Shown here: in pieces, positions 27,090 to 36,562 of the stretch | How positions within the stretch are numbered: position 1 is the stretch's first letter | Layout of the letters: each line of letters starts with the position of its first letter | Assembly (NCBI RefSeq): GCF_038397745.1 | Contig: NZ_CP151636.1 | Span: 1,674,001 to 1,738,000 of the forward strand | DNA from: Microbacterium sp. LWH11-1.2 | GTDB taxonomy: Bacteria; Actinomycetota; Actinomycetes; Actinomycetales; Microbacteriaceae | Length of the DNA stretch: 64,000 nt | Reading direction: 5' to 3' | Translations under genes and position numbers: made by a program | Notes under the pieces: model-generated | What the model was told of the DNA's origin: nothing | Databases searched by the model: none | What the model saw: the letters and a program-made list of their open reading frames with translations, nothing else

Positions 27090-27556
27090 GCCGACAGATT
27101 ACGCCCGTGTCCCGCGACTTCCGCGGAGAGGATCGCGTTGCGTTCCTCGATCAGCCGGCGCATGTACGCGCGCATGAAGACGGCATCGACGAGCCGGCCG
27201 AGCGGACCGAACGGCGAGTGGAAGGTCACGGTGTCGCGCATGAGGGTGCCGGTCGGATGCTCGTCGAACCGGTGCTCGTGCAGGAAGGCCCCGAAGGGGC
27301 CGGCGATCTGCCGATCGGAGAATCCGCGCGGCGGATCGATGTCGAAGACCACCGAGCGCAGGCGGAAGCGGATGCCGAGATGGCGCGCCTGCCAGGTCAC
27401 GGTCGAGCCCTCGGTGAACACCCCGCCCGCCGGAGGCTCGACCATCGTCTCGCCGTACCGTGCCATGGAGCGCACGTGCAGGCCCGGATCGAGCGAGGCG
27501 CCGAAGACTTCGGCCGGTGGGGCGGCGATGATCGTCTCGAGAACGAACCGCGCCAC
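27086..27556 (-). CDS. SRPBCC-family (START-like) protein
   Basis: A 156-residue protein beginning with MARFVLETIIAAPPAEVFGASLD, the usual start of polyketide-cyclase/SRPBCC ligand-binding folds, followed by FSDRQIAGPFGAFLHEHRFDE. The GTG at 27556 lies 1 nt after the MarR stop. Ligand and activity are not apparent. Cotranscribed with marR and the DUF1905 gene. Confidence 0.78.
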   Translation of the reverse strand: MARFVLETIIAAPPAEVFGASLDPGLHVRSMARYGETMVEPPAGGVFTEGSTVTWQARHLGIRFRLRSVVFDIDPPRGFSDRQIAGPFGAFLHEHRFDEHPTGTLMRDTVTFHSPFGPLGRLVDAVFMRAYMRRLIEERNAILSAEVAGHGRNLSA

Positions 27557-27557
27557 G

Positions 27558-28094
27558 TCAGAGCGCTTCGGGCTGGGGGCGCGGGTCGGCGAAGTCGCCG
27601 GCGTCCTTGCGCATCCTCGCCACGATCGCGACGAGCTCGGCGGCATCGTCGCGGCTGAGACCCGGATCGGCGAAGACGTCGGCGTTGAGGGCCTCGGTCG
27701 CCCGCTCGACGAGCTCGCGGCCGGCATCCGTCAGGGCGAGGAGCGCGGCGCGGCCGTCGTAGGGGTGCGGCGCACGCACGATCAGGCCGTCCCGCACGAG
27801 CCGCTCGGCTGTGCTCGTCACCGTGGTCGCATGCACCTGGAGCCGGGCGACCACGCTCGACAGCGGCAGGCTCCCCGCGCGGCTGAACGCCAGCAGGCGC
27901 AGCACCTCGTAGCGGGCGAAGCTCAGCGCGAACGGCTTCAGGGTGGCGTCGACGCGGGCGAGCAGCAGCTGTTGCGCGCGCATGACCGAGGTGACGACGG
28001 TCATGCCGTCGGCGGCATCCGTCCATCCGTGCGCGAGCCATTGCCGCTTCGCCTCGGCGAGCGGATCAACGGGGAGCGGTCGGGATTGGGCCAC
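27558..28094 (-). CDS. MarR-family transcriptional regulator
   Basis: A 178-residue regulator with a winged helix (PLSSVVARLQVHATTVTSTAERLVRDGLIVR) and the wing APHPYDGRAALLALTDAGREL. It leads an operon with SRPBCC and DUF1905 genes and is divergent from etfB, 139 bp away. It could repress itself or respond to a small aromatic or lipid ligand; no clear palindrome was identified. Confidence 0.88.
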   Translation of the reverse strand: MAQSRPLPVDPLAEAKRQWLAHGWTDAADGMTVVTSVMRAQQLLLARVDATLKPFALSFARYEVLRLLAFSRAGSLPLSSVVARLQVHATTVTSTAERLVRDGLIVRAPHPYDGRAALLALTDAGRELVERATEALNADVFADPGLSRDDAAELVAIVARMRKDAGDFADPRPQPEAL

Positions 28095-28233
28095 ATCCCT
28101 ACGGTAGCGGCGGGAGGCCGGTGCGTCGGGACGGCGCGCGACGCGCCATCGTCGGAGTCCTTGGGTCTCAGTCGCAGAGGTGCTGGGACTCAGTATCGCG
28201 GTCTAGAATTGCAGCAGTCGTGAGGAGCAATCG

Positions 28234-29010
28234 ATGAAGATCTTCGTCCTGGTCAAAGAGGTGCCGGACACCTATGGCGATCGCAAGCTGAATCTCGAGA
28301 CCGGCCTCGCGGATCGGGCGGCAGGCGATGTGGTCCTCGACGAGATCACGGAGCGTGCCCTCGAGGTCGCGTTGGCCTTCGCCGACAAGAATGAGGGCAC
28401 CGAGGTGGTCGCCCTCTCGATGGCACCCGCGGGGTCGACGGCATCCGTCCGACGCGCTCTCGCGATCGGCGCAGGGTCAGCCGTGCACATCGCCGACGAG
28501 CAGTTGGCGGGCGCGGATCTCGGACTCACGGCCGAGGTGCTGGCCGCGGCCATCCGCCGCGGTGCTCCCGACCTGGTGATCACCGGGAACCTGTCGACCG
28601 ACGGATCCGGCGGCGTGATCCCGGCGATGCTCGCCGAGCACCTCGGCTTCGCGCAGGCCACCGCCCTCAGCTCCGTCGAGATCACCGCGGATGCCGTCGC
28701 CGGCACGCGCGCCGCGGATGCCGGCGGCCAGCAGATCTCCGCTCCGCTTCCTGCCGTGATCTCGATCACGGAGGCGCTCCCTGACGCCCGGTTCCCGAAC
28801 TTCAAGGGGATCATGGCTGCGAAGAAGAAACCGCTCGACGTGCTCTCGCTCGCCGACCTCGAGGTCTCGGCCGACCCCGCCGCCGCGCCGCGCACCATCA
28901 TGACCGCGGTGGCCGAGAAGCCGCCGCGGGCGGCGGGCGTGAAGATCACCGACGAGGGCGATGCCGCCGAGAAGCTCGTCGAGTACCTCGTGCAGAACAG
29001 GCTGGTGTGA
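28234..29010 (+). CDS. etfB: Electron transfer flavoprotein beta subunit
   Basis: A 258-residue ETF beta subunit starting [20 protein letters not shown]. It has the AMP-binding/ATIPase-like fold, the recognition-loop region [20 protein letters not shown] and a C-terminal [16 protein letters not shown]. With EtfA it carries electrons from acyl-CoA dehydrogenases to the quinone pool. ATG 28234 has GAGGAGC upstream. etfA follows by 1 nt. Confidence 0.96.
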   Translation: MKIFVLVKEVPDTYGDRKLNLETGLADRAAGDVVLDEITERALEVALAFADKNEGTEVVALSMAPAGSTASVRRALAIGAGSAVHIADEQLAGADLGLTAEVLAAAIRRGAPDLVITGNLSTDGSGGVIPAMLAEHLGFAQATALSSVEITADAVAGTRAADAGGQQISAPLPAVISITEALPDARFPNFKGIMAAKKKPLDVLSLADLEVSADPAAAPRTIMTAVAEKPPRAAGVKITDEGDAAEKLVEYLVQNRLV

Positions 29011-29011
29011 G

Positions 29012-29983
29012 ATGACCTATCCCGAGAACCCCATCCTCGTCCTCATCGACGTCGACCCGTCGGGCGATGCCGCGAGCAGCACAGCCGCACTGATCGGCGC
29101 GGCGTCGACGATCGGCGCCCCGATCGCGCTGGTGGTCGGCGGCAGTCAGGCGGCGGTGGATGCCGCGGCAGTCGCCGGCGCTGCGGTCGTGCTGACCGCC
29201 GACGGCGACGCCACGGCGCTCACCGTGCCGATCGTCGACGCGCTGCAGGCCGCTTTCGACCGGGTGGAGCCGGATGCCGTGCTCGTCTCGAACTCGATCA
29301 CGGGCCGCGACGTCGCCGGACGGTTCGCCGTGCGCGCTCGACTCGCTCTCGCCGTGGATGCGGTCGGCGTCTCGCGCGACGACGAGGGCATCGTCGCGCA
29401 CCACTCCGTCTACGGCGGCTCGTATCTCGTCGATGCGGCTGCCACCTTCGGCGCCCCCGTCATCACTGTGCGGCAGGGCGCGGTCGACACGCGCGCCGAG
29501 GCCGCGGCATCTCCGACCGTCGAGGCGCTGCAGGTCGCGGCATCCGGTGCGGTCGCCGCGAAAGCCGGCGCGGTCGAGGCGGTCGAGGTCGCCTCCTCCC
29601 GGCCCGAGCTCCGAGGGGCGACGCGCGTCGTCTCGGGCGGACGCGGCCTCGCATCGAAGGAGAAGTTCGTGCTCGTCGAGGAGCTCGCCGATGCGCTCGG
29701 CGCCGCCGTCGGCGCCTCGCGCGCGGCAGTGGATGCCGGGTACATCCCGCAGTCGCACCAGGTCGGACAGACCGGGGTCTCGGTGTCCCCGCAGCTGTAT
29801 GTCGCTCTCGGCATATCCGGGGCGATCCAGCACCGCGCCGGCATGCAGACCTCGAAGACGATCGTCGCGATCAACAAGGACGGCGAGGCGCCGATCTTCG
29901 ACGTGGCCGACTTCGGCATCGTCGGCGACCTCTTCACCGTCGTGCCGCAGGTCATCGCCGCGCTCGAGGCGCGGAAGAAGTAG
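29012..29983 (+). CDS. etfA: Electron transfer flavoprotein alpha subunit
   Basis: The 323-residue product has the FAD-binding C-terminal domain with [55 protein letters not shown] and [20 protein letters not shown]. It binds FAD and docks with EtfB. ATG 29012 lies 1 nt after the etfB stop. A cytochrome-b membrane protein follows 2 nt downstream, suggesting an unusual membrane partner. Confidence 0.97.
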   Translation: MTYPENPILVLIDVDPSGDAASSTAALIGAASTIGAPIALVVGGSQAAVDAAAVAGAAVVLTADGDATALTVPIVDALQAAFDRVEPDAVLVSNSITGRDVAGRFAVRARLALAVDAVGVSRDDEGIVAHHSVYGGSYLVDAAATFGAPVITVRQGAVDTRAEAAASPTVEALQVAASGAVAAKAGAVEAVEVASSRPELRGATRVVSGGRGLASKEKFVLVEELADALGAAVGASRAAVDAGYIPQSHQVGQTGVSVSPQLYVALGISGAIQHRAGMQTSKTIVAINKDGEAPIFDVADFGIVGDLFTVVPQVIAALEARKK

Positions 29984-29985
29984 AC

Positions 29986-31683
29986 ATGGCCCTTCGTCAG
30001 GCTCCGGGACCGGCGAGCATGCGGCGCGGACTCCCGCGCGTGCCGGGCGGTGAGCCGTGGCCCCCGGCGGATGCCGCGGCCGAATGGGTCGCTGCGCCTG
30101 TCGATGCGTCTGCGGGTGCGGGCCCTTCGACGAGCTCAGAGACCCAGGTTGCGAGCAGTGCAGAGGTGACTCCCAGTTGGGTCGCTGAGCCTGTCGAAGC
30201 GTCTTCCGCCGTGGGCCCTTCGACAAGCTCAGGGACCCAGGTCGCGGAAGGTCCGGTCGCGCGCATGCGTAGCGGTCTGCCTCGCGTCGTCGGCGGCGAG
30301 CCCTGGCCACCCGCCGGCACGGCTGCGGTCGGTTCCGCGACTGACCGTGGCGCCGCGCCCACCGTGGGGGCCGACATGCCAGATGTCGGACATTCGACCC
30401 CAACCGGTCCGACATCTGGTGTGTCGACCCCCGACGCGGCGTCGGCTGCGCCCGAGGCGGTGGCGACGCCCGTGGCTGCGGCAGCCGCCGTGACGCCGGC
30501 ACCCGGCGAGTCCTCGGTCCGTCGAGGTCTTCCACGCGTCGCCGGAGGCGAGCCCTGGCCTCCGGCCGGGACGGCTCCCGCGTCGGGAGACGTTTCGTCT
30601 CGGTCGGCTTCGCCGTCCTCCCTCGACGACCGGGCGTCCGACGTCGGCGCCCTCGTCGTCGTCCAGCCCGAAGCATCCGCGCCTGCCGCCCTCCTCTCCG
30701 CCGACCTCGACACCCCGCTGCCGTGGACCCGCACCGTCTGGAACGGCCGGGCACCCCGCCACGTGGCCGCCGCGCCGGCATCCGCTCGTCGTCTTCCGAC
30801 GTGGCCGCAGGCGATCGCCGGGCTCCTCGCCGCCGCCGCTCTGGGCCTCGTCGCCGGTGCGGCGATCGCGTTCGTGCGCACGCTCCTCAGCTTCCCGTTC
30901 ATGCAGGACTTCCTCGCCGCCTTCCCCGGCGAGTACGAGCCCGCGATCGCGGTCGAGCCGGGCTTCGCGCCCTGGGTCAACTGGGCGCACTTCTTCAACA
31001 TGTTCCTGATCGTGCTGATCATCCGGTCGGGGCTGCGCGTGCGCAGCGAGAAGCGGCCGACGGTCTTCTGGACGCCGCGCGGCAACCAGAAGGGCAAGAT
31101 CAGCCTGACCCTGTGGTTCCACCAGGCGCTCGACCTGCTGTGGATCATCAACGGCGTGATCTTCGTGGTGCTGCTGTTCGTCACCGGGCACTGGGTGCGC
31201 ATCGTGCCGACGAGCTGGGAGGTCTTCCCGAACGCGCTCTCCGCCGCGCTGCAGTACGTGTCGTTCGACTGGCCGCACGAGAACGGCTGGAACAACTACA
31301 ACAGCCTGCAGCAGCTCGCCTACTTCGCGACCGTGTTCATCGCCGCGCCACTGGCCGTCGCGACCGGCTTCCGGATGTCGGGACTGTGGCCGAAGAAGGC
31401 CGAAAAGCTGTCGAAGGCCTACCCCGTCGAGTGGGCCAGGGCGCTGCACTTCCCGATCATGCTGTACTTCGTGGCGTTCATCATCGCCCACGTCGCGCTC
31501 GTGATGCTGACCGGGTTCCTGCGCAACCTGAACCACATGTACGCATCGCAGGATGCCGTGACCTGGACCGGCTTCTGGGTGTTCATCGCCTCGCTCGTCG
31601 TGCTGGCGGTCGCCTGGTTCGCGGCGCGACCGCTCGTGCTCGCGCCGATCGCGAAGCTCTTCGGCCAGGTGTCGGGCCGGTGA
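29986..31683 (+). CDS. Cytochrome b/b6-domain membrane protein with repeat-rich N-terminal extension
   Basis: A 565-residue protein. Residues 1-270 are low-complexity Pro/Ala/Ser with three copies of RGLPRVxGGEPWPP (about 13-27, 95-109 and 179-193), between which genomic repeats are translated both ways (GPSTSSGTQ and WVAEPVEA). Residues 275-565 resemble the cytochrome b subunit of hydrogenases or formate dehydrogenases, with His-containing spans ([46 protein letters not shown]). It should bind heme and pass electrons in the membrane. The gene starts 2 nt after etfA, so it may accept electrons from ETF; that link is inference. Confidence 0.8.
   Translation: MALRQAPGPASMRRGLPRVPGGEPWPPADAAAEWVAAPVDASAGAGPSTSSETQVASSAEVTPSWVAEPVEASSAVGPSTSSGTQVAEGPVARMRSGLPRVVGGEPWPPAGTAAVGSATDRGAAPTVGADMPDVGHSTPTGPTSGVSTPDAASAAPEAVATPVAAAAAVTPAPGESSVRRGLPRVAGGEPWPPAGTAPASGDVSSRSASPSSLDDRASDVGALVVVQPEASAPAALLSADLDTPLPWTRTVWNGRAPRHVAAAPASARRLPTWPQAIAGLLAAAALGLVAGAAIAFVRTLLSFPFMQDFLAAFPGEYEPAIAVEPGFAPWVNWAHFFNMFLIVLIIRSGLRVRSEKRPTVFWTPRGNQKGKISLTLWFHQALDLLWIINGVIFVVLLFVTGHWVRIVPTSWEVFPNALSAALQYVSFDWPHENGWNNYNSLQQLAYFATVFIAAPLAVATGFRMSGLWPKKAEKLSKAYPVEWARALHFPIMLYFVAFIIAHVALVMLTGFLRNLNHMYASQDAVTWTGFWVFIASLVVLAVAWFAARPLVLAPIAKLFGQVSGR
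30085..30240. repeat. Cluster of interspersed repeats in both orientations inside the cytochrome b gene
   Basis: Direct copies lie at 30123-30147 and 30216-30240 and reverse copies at 30178-30201 and, degenerate, 30085-30108. All four keep the reading frame open, giving [26 protein letters not shown] and WVAAPVDA. Confidence 0.88.
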
Positions 31684-32150
31684 GCCCGGAGAGCGACGAC
31701 GCGCGCATCGCCGACTACTGGCGCGATGCGCGAACGGCGCTGCCGGAGCTGCCGGAGACCCCGCCCGAGGCGTGGGGTTTCGGCGCGACCCCCTGGCAGG
31801 CCGATGAGCTCCTCGCGCTGGTGCTCGCCGGGCTGAAGGACGGGACCGCGTCGTCCCTGTGGGACTACGAGGCGAACGGGGACCCGCTGCCGGCGGTCGG
31901 AGAGATGAGCATCATCCTCGACGGGGCGGGTGCACCCCGAGCGGTGATCGAGACCACGGCGGTCGAGATCGTCCCCTTCGACGAGGTCGACGAGGTGCAC
32001 GCCAGCGCCGAGGGTGAGGGTGACCGTACCCTCGCGCACTGGCGCGAGGTTCACGAGCGGTATTGGCGTGAGCACTCCGAGAACGCCCGCGGCTATGCGC
32101 CCGACATGCCGGTCGTGTGCGAGCGGTTCCGGTTGATCCACGCCGCGTGA
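31680..32150 (+). CDS. ASCH-domain protein
   Basis: A 156-residue protein with WQADELLALVLAGLKDGTASSLWDYEANGDPLPAVGEMSIILD and a VCERFRLI end, typical of the ASCH (PUA-like, possible RNA-binding) family. GTG 31680 overlaps the cytochrome b stop by GTGA, so it is translationally coupled. The family's cellular role is not settled. Confidence 0.82.
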   Translation: MSPESDDARIADYWRDARTALPELPETPPEAWGFGATPWQADELLALVLAGLKDGTASSLWDYEANGDPLPAVGEMSIILDGAGAPRAVIETTAVEIVPFDEVDEVHASAEGEGDRTLAHWREVHERYWREHSENARGYAPDMPVVCERFRLIHAA

Positions 32151-32194
32151 ACCCGCGAACGCGCACGCGCGCGACGAGGGAGAGGAAGAAGAGC

Positions 32195-33346
32195 ATGGCA
32201 GAGGCATACATCGTCGACGCGGTGCGCTCGCCGGTCGGCAGGCGCGGCGGCTCGCTCTCCGGCATCCATCCTGCCGATCTCGGTGCGCACAGCCTGCGCG
32301 CGCTGGTCGACCGGGTCGGCATCGACCCGGGGCTGATCGACGACGTCATCCTCGGCACGATCGATGCGATCGGCGGGCAGGCCGGCAACGTCGCCCGCAC
32401 CGCCCTGCTGGTCGCAGGCTTCCCGGAGCACGTTCCGGGCGTCACGATCGACCGCCAGTGCGGGTCGAGTCAGCAGGCCGTGCATTTCGCGGCGCAGGCC
32501 GTGATGAGCGGCACGGCCGACCTCGTGATCGCGGGCGGGCTGCAGAACATGTCGCAGGTGCCGCTCACGTCGTCGGCCCTCGTGGGGGAGGCGTTCGGAT
32601 TCACGACGCCGTACGCGGAGTCGCCCGGATGGCAGGTGCGGTACGGCGACCAGGAGATCTCGCAGTTCGTCGGCGCCGAGCTGATCGCCGAGAAGTGGGA
32701 CATCACCCGGGAGCAGATGGAGCAGTTCGCGCTCGAGAGCCACCGCCGGGCGGCGCTCGCCCAGGACGAGGGCCGTTTCGCGCGTCAGATCGCCCCGCTG
32801 GGCGGCCTCGACCACGACGAGGGCGTCCGTCGCGACACCACCCTCGAGCGGATGGCGGGCCTCGCGCCGCTGCGTCCCGGCGGCCGCATCACGGCCGCCG
32901 TCTCGTCGCAGATCAGCGATGCGTCGAGCGCCGTGCTCGTCGCGAGCGAGCGGGCGGTGAAAGAGCACGGCCTCGTGCCCCGTGCTCGTGTGCACCATAT
33001 CTCCGTGCGTGGCGACGACCCCGTGTTCATGCTCACGGCGCCTATCCCCGCGACTCGGCGTGCTCTCGAACGCACCCGCCTCACGATCGACGACATCGAC
33101 CTGTTCGAGATCAACGAGGCGTTCGCCTCGGTCGTGCTCGCCTGGATGCGCGAGCTCGACGTCCCTCACGAGAAGGTCAACGTCAACGGCGGAGCGATCG
33201 CCCTCGGCCACCCGATCGGCGCCACGGGGACACGCCTGATGACCACGCTGCTCGCCGAACTCGAGCGCACCGGGGGCCGCTACGGACTGCAGACGATGTG
33301 CGAGGGCGGTGGCGTCGCCAACGTCACGATCATCGAGCGACTCTGA
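32195..33346 (+). CDS. Acetyl-CoA C-acyltransferase (thiolase)
   Basis: A 383-residue thiolase with nucleophile Cys89 in [13 protein letters not shown], His in [15 protein letters not shown] and the second Cys in [12 protein letters not shown]. It catalyses the final thiolytic step of beta-oxidation or the reverse condensation. ATG 32195 has GAGGAAGA upstream. Company with etfBA and acyl-CoA genes suggests a degradative role. Confidence 0.93.
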   Translation: MAEAYIVDAVRSPVGRRGGSLSGIHPADLGAHSLRALVDRVGIDPGLIDDVILGTIDAIGGQAGNVARTALLVAGFPEHVPGVTIDRQCGSSQQAVHFAAQAVMSGTADLVIAGGLQNMSQVPLTSSALVGEAFGFTTPYAESPGWQVRYGDQEISQFVGAELIAEKWDITREQMEQFALESHRRAALAQDEGRFARQIAPLGGLDHDEGVRRDTTLERMAGLAPLRPGGRITAAVSSQISDASSAVLVASERAVKEHGLVPRARVHHISVRGDDPVFMLTAPIPATRRALERTRLTIDDIDLFEINEAFASVVLAWMRELDVPHEKVNVNGGAIALGHPIGATGTRLMTTLLAELERTGGRYGLQTMCEGGGVANVTIIERL

Positions 33347-33376
33347 CGCGCGTCTGCGAGACCCGCGGCGCCCGAC

Positions 33377-33886
33377 TCAGGAGCGGACGAAGCGGACCTC
33401 GGTCAGCGTCTCGCCGAGGAAGGGCTCGGTGTGCGTGGCGCCGTCGAGCGTGAAGCCGTTGCGCGTGTAGAACCGGTGCGCGCGGGGGTTGTCCTCGGCG
33501 ACCCAGAGGTACAGCGGCTCGTCCTTCTCCACGGCGGCGTCGAAGAGCTTCTGGCCGATGCCGGTGCCGTGCAGCGCGTCGAGCAGGTAGATGAAGTAGA
33601 GCTCGCGGAATGCCGGGGCATCCTTGTCACGGGCGGGGCCCGAGCCGACGAACCCGACGATCTCGCCGTCGACCAGCGCGGCCCTCATGGTGAACTCGGG
33701 GCCCTGGGCCGCCCAGTGCGTCCACAGCTCCGCCATGCGGCGGGGCGAGACCCGCTCGAGCGCAGCCTTGCTGATCAGGTGGTCGTAGGTCTCGTGCCAG
33801 CACTGGGCGTGCACGCGACCGAGAGCCTCCGCGTCCACATCACGGACCGGACGGACGATGACTTCAGGCTGGGCTTCGGCGCTCAT
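33377..33886 (-). CDS. GNAT-family N-acetyltransferase
   Basis: A 169-residue acetyltransferase with IVGFVGSGPARD, the acetyl-CoA loop LLDALHGTGIGQKLFDAA and the late LWVAEDNPRAHRFYTRNGF. The acceptor is unknown. It converges with the thiolase gene, 30 bp between stops. Confidence 0.88.
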   Translation of the reverse strand: MSAEAQPEVIVRPVRDVDAEALGRVHAQCWHETYDHLISKAALERVSPRRMAELWTHWAAQGPEFTMRAALVDGEIVGFVGSGPARDKDAPAFRELYFIYLLDALHGTGIGQKLFDAAVEKDEPLYLWVAEDNPRAHRFYTRNGFTLDGATHTEPFLGETLTEVRFVRS

Positions 33887-34016
33887 GCCGCGACTCTACG
33901 CGCGGCATTCCAGATCAGGAAATCGAACGGATGCCGTGCGCGGAGTGATCGAAACCGATGGAGGATTCGTACAACGATGTTCGCGGATCGTTCGTCGATG
34001 GCTACGATCGATCTTC

Positions 34017-34577
34017 GTGAATGTGATCTGGCGCACGCTCCTCGTGATCCTCCGTGCTCGTCGCCGTGTGCGTCGGGGAAAGACGCTCGACCCGACGGCC
34101 GTCGGCACCGTCCGCGTCACGACCCTCCCCACCGATCTCGACATCCTGCGGCACATGAACAACGGCCGGTATCTGTCGCTGTTCGACCTCGGGCGCTGGG
34201 ACCAGCTCATCCGCACGGGGCTCTTCGACGCCATGAAGGAGCGCGGCTGGTACGCGGTCGTCTCGAGCGAGACCATCACGTTCCGCAAGTCGCTGCAGCT
34301 GTGGCAGCGCTTCGAGGTGCAGTCGCGGTTCATCGGCCACGACGAGAAGGCTCTCTTCATGGAGCACCGGGCCGTGGTCGACGGCGAGGTCTACGCACGC
34401 GCGATCGTGCGGGCGCGGATGCTGCGCCGCACCGGCGGCACCGTCAGCAATGAGGAGCTCTTCGCCGCGGTCGGCAAGCCCGATGGCGTGCCGGAGATCG
34501 ATCCGTGGGTGCACGACTGGGCCGCGGCATCCGCTCTTCCTCCCGTGCGCACGAAGGCGCCGAGCGTCTGGTCGTAG
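34017..34577 (+). CDS. Acyl-CoA thioesterase (4HBT hotdog family)
   Basis: A 186-residue hotdog-fold protein with LDILRHMNNGRYLSLFDLGR, the substrate-pocket motif, followed by ITFRKSLQLWQRFEV and KALFMEHRAVVDGEVYARA. It should hydrolyse acyl-CoA thioesters; substrate unknown. The GTG at 34017 is preceded by TACGAT (34003-34008) at 8 nt and no Shine-Dalgarno, suggesting leaderless translation. The first 20 residues are a hydrophobic/basic segment. Confidence 0.85.
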   Translation: MNVIWRTLLVILRARRRVRRGKTLDPTAVGTVRVTTLPTDLDILRHMNNGRYLSLFDLGRWDQLIRTGLFDAMKERGWYAVVSSETITFRKSLQLWQRFEVQSRFIGHDEKALFMEHRAVVDGEVYARAIVRARMLRRTGGTVSNEELFAAVGKPDGVPEIDPWVHDWAAASALPPVRTKAPSVWS

Positions 34578-34619
34578 CGCCGGTATTCCGGATGGCGCTC
34601 GACGCGGTAGTTTAGGGCC

Positions 34620-36020
34620 GTGCTGGGGATCCTGACCACGACCGGACGCGTGCTGATGAGGCACTGGCCGGCACTCATGGCGTGGTACCTCGCCGGAGTG
34701 CTCGTGCAGTACGTGATCGGCCAGGTCGCAGGATTCATCGGAGCCTCCTCGGCGACGCTCGGCTTCCTCGTGCTCCCGATCGGCATCCTCGCGCGACTGA
34801 TCAGCATCGTCGCGATGTTCCTCGTGTTGCGCGATGGCCTGCGCAACCTGCAGGAGGTCGCCCCTCTTCCCGCGGATCCGGTCGAGCGTCGGCGCACCTT
34901 CCTCTCGGCGTTGCTCGCCGGCATCCTGCCCTTCTTCGCCGTGTACTGGGCGCAGGGACTGCTCCGCGAGGATGTGAACGCCTATTCCACGCGTGCCCTG
35001 GAGGTGCGCTCCGGCATCATCTTCACCGCCAGTGTCAACGGCGACGGCCCGGTGAGCGATCAGGACACGGTCCTGAACCTGCCCTTCAACGTCTGGACGG
35101 TCGCGATCATCGTGATCGCTTTCGCCGGGCGGTGGGCGTGGTCGAAGTGGTCGGCCAAGCTCTCGACCTGGCTCGCGCCTGTGGCTGTCTACTTCGAGGT
35201 CGTGTGGGTCTTCTTCTCGGTCATCCTGCTGGGCGATCTCTTCGACGCGATCAAGGCGTGGGTGGACAGCCGTGCGGCCATGGCGTTCCTGGAGGATGTG
35301 CGGGAGCGGATCCTGGATGCCGTCGCGCCGCTGCGCTGGCTGTGGGAGGCGATCGGATGGGTGCTCACCGAGGCGGGCCCCGTGCTCCTCGCTCCGCTCG
35401 CCTGGCTCACGATCGCCGGTGTCGTGTTCGGTCAGGCGATCGTCGCGGAGAAGCTGCGCGTGGAGAACCAGCTGATCTCCCGATTCCGCCAGCATGCGAC
35501 CGTGATACCGAACCCTGTGGTGCGGAGGCTGAAGGATCTCGGTGACGAGCTCGGCGCGCGCTTCCGGCCCATCGGGCGCGCGATCCTGCTGATGTGGCGG
35601 GCCGGGCCACTGCTGGTCGCCTCGTATGCGCTGTTCTACGTCGCTGTGAAGGCGCTCGAGTCGTACCTCTCGCTCGGGATCACGAGGCTGATCGGCCCGC
35701 ACGAGTTCCTGACCTGGGCGATCATCCTGCCGGTGGTCTCGATCGTGCCGCTGCTCCTCACCGAGCCCCTGCGCATCGCCGTCATCAGCGGTGCCTACGA
35801 CGCGACACTGGGGCGTCTGCGCCGCCGCCCGCAGGAGCGCGCGGACTCCGCGACCGTGTCGTCGGAGGAGACCGAGATGCGCGCCGTCGCCGACGCCGCC
35901 GGTCTGCTGCCTGCCTCAGCGGATGCCGTCGCCGCCGCGGTCGTGTCGGCACCGCCGCGGGATGCGGTCGGCGGTCAGTCCTCGAGCGTGAACCTGAGGA
36001 ACGATCCGCCCGCCTCCTGA
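34620..36020 (+). CDS. Multi-pass membrane protein of unknown function
   Basis: A 466-residue protein with about eight hydrophobic spans (such as WYLAGVLVQYVIGQVAGFIG and ILPFFAVYWAQGL) and a polar Ala/Asp-rich tail. No enzymatic motif is recognised. GTG 34620 has TAGTTT (34608-34613) 6 nt upstream, typical of a leaderless gene. Its 3' end overlaps the convergent gene below by 46 bp (35975-36020), so the two messages are partly antisense. Confidence 0.75.
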   Translation: MLGILTTTGRVLMRHWPALMAWYLAGVLVQYVIGQVAGFIGASSATLGFLVLPIGILARLISIVAMFLVLRDGLRNLQEVAPLPADPVERRRTFLSALLAGILPFFAVYWAQGLLREDVNAYSTRALEVRSGIIFTASVNGDGPVSDQDTVLNLPFNVWTVAIIVIAFAGRWAWSKWSAKLSTWLAPVAVYFEVVWVFFSVILLGDLFDAIKAWVDSRAAMAFLEDVRERILDAVAPLRWLWEAIGWVLTEAGPVLLAPLAWLTIAGVVFGQAIVAEKLRVENQLISRFRQHATVIPNPVVRRLKDLGDELGARFRPIGRAILLMWRAGPLLVASYALFYVAVKALESYLSLGITRLIGPHEFLTWAIILPVVSIVPLLLTEPLRIAVISGAYDATLGRLRRRPQERADSATVSSEETEMRAVADAAGLLPASADAVAAAVVSAPPRDAVGGQSSSVNLRNDPPAS

Positions 36021-36562
36021 GGCCAGACGTCGACCCAGAACGGGCCTTCGACATCGTCCGGGACGACGAAGGGGACGATCAGCTCGTAATCACCCTTCTC
36101 GTCGCTCACGCAGGTCTCCGGCTCCTCCGAATCGGAGAGCAGACCCATCTCGGACCGCGCCGTCTGCCATTCGCGACCGCTCGCCTGATGCACGAGGACC
36201 GGAGCCGTGCACGTGACGCCGTCCGTCCCGGCGTCGACGGGAACGCCGACCGCGATCACCTTCGCGCCGTCGGGGACATCGAATCCGCTGAGGTCATCGA
36301 TCTCGCCTCCGCGCACGGGGCCCCAGGTCGCTCCGACGAGCTCGGCCGACGCGTCTTCCTCGACGACGATCGGCTGGAACGGACGGGCCTCGAACCCGTA
36401 GTACTGGTGCCACTCGTGCCACCCGATGCCGATGGCCGTCCCCGGGATGAGCACGACCAGGGCGATCAGGGCGAGGCGATTGCGCCGCCACCACGACGGC
36501 GACCGCGTGGGCTCCGGCTCCGGCTGCGGCTGCTCGCGGATCGGGGGAGGGGGAATCGTCAT
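35975..36562 (-). CDS. Membrane-anchored protein of unknown function (operon gene 3)
   Basis: A 195-residue protein: a Pro/Glu-rich N-terminal tail, one membrane span (LALIALVVLIPGTAIGIGW) and an external domain with Cys residues (VTCTAPVLVH, PETCVSDEKGDYELIVPFVV). No family is recognised. ATG 36562 overlaps the previous gene's stop by ATGA. It is the last of three coupled genes for small anchored proteins. Confidence 0.7.
   Translation of the reverse strand: MTIPPPPIREQPQPEPEPTRSPSWWRRNRLALIALVVLIPGTAIGIGWHEWHQYYGFEARPFQPIVVEEDASAELVGATWGPVRGGEIDDLSGFDVPDGAKVIAVGVPVDAGTDGVTCTAPVLVHQASGREWQTARSEMGLLSDSEEPETCVSDEKGDYELIVPFVVPDDVEGPFWVDVWPQEAGGSFLRFTLED

Noticed and set aside
26541..28223. Long plus-strand open frame opposite the marR-SRPBCC-DUF1905 operon
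   Set aside because: The three minus-strand genes have family motifs and ATGA-style spacing; the plus frame has none.
34593..34619. Shine-Dalgarno for the membrane protein at 34620
   Set aside because: No purine-rich site is in range; a -10 box lies too close, which favours a leaderless start.
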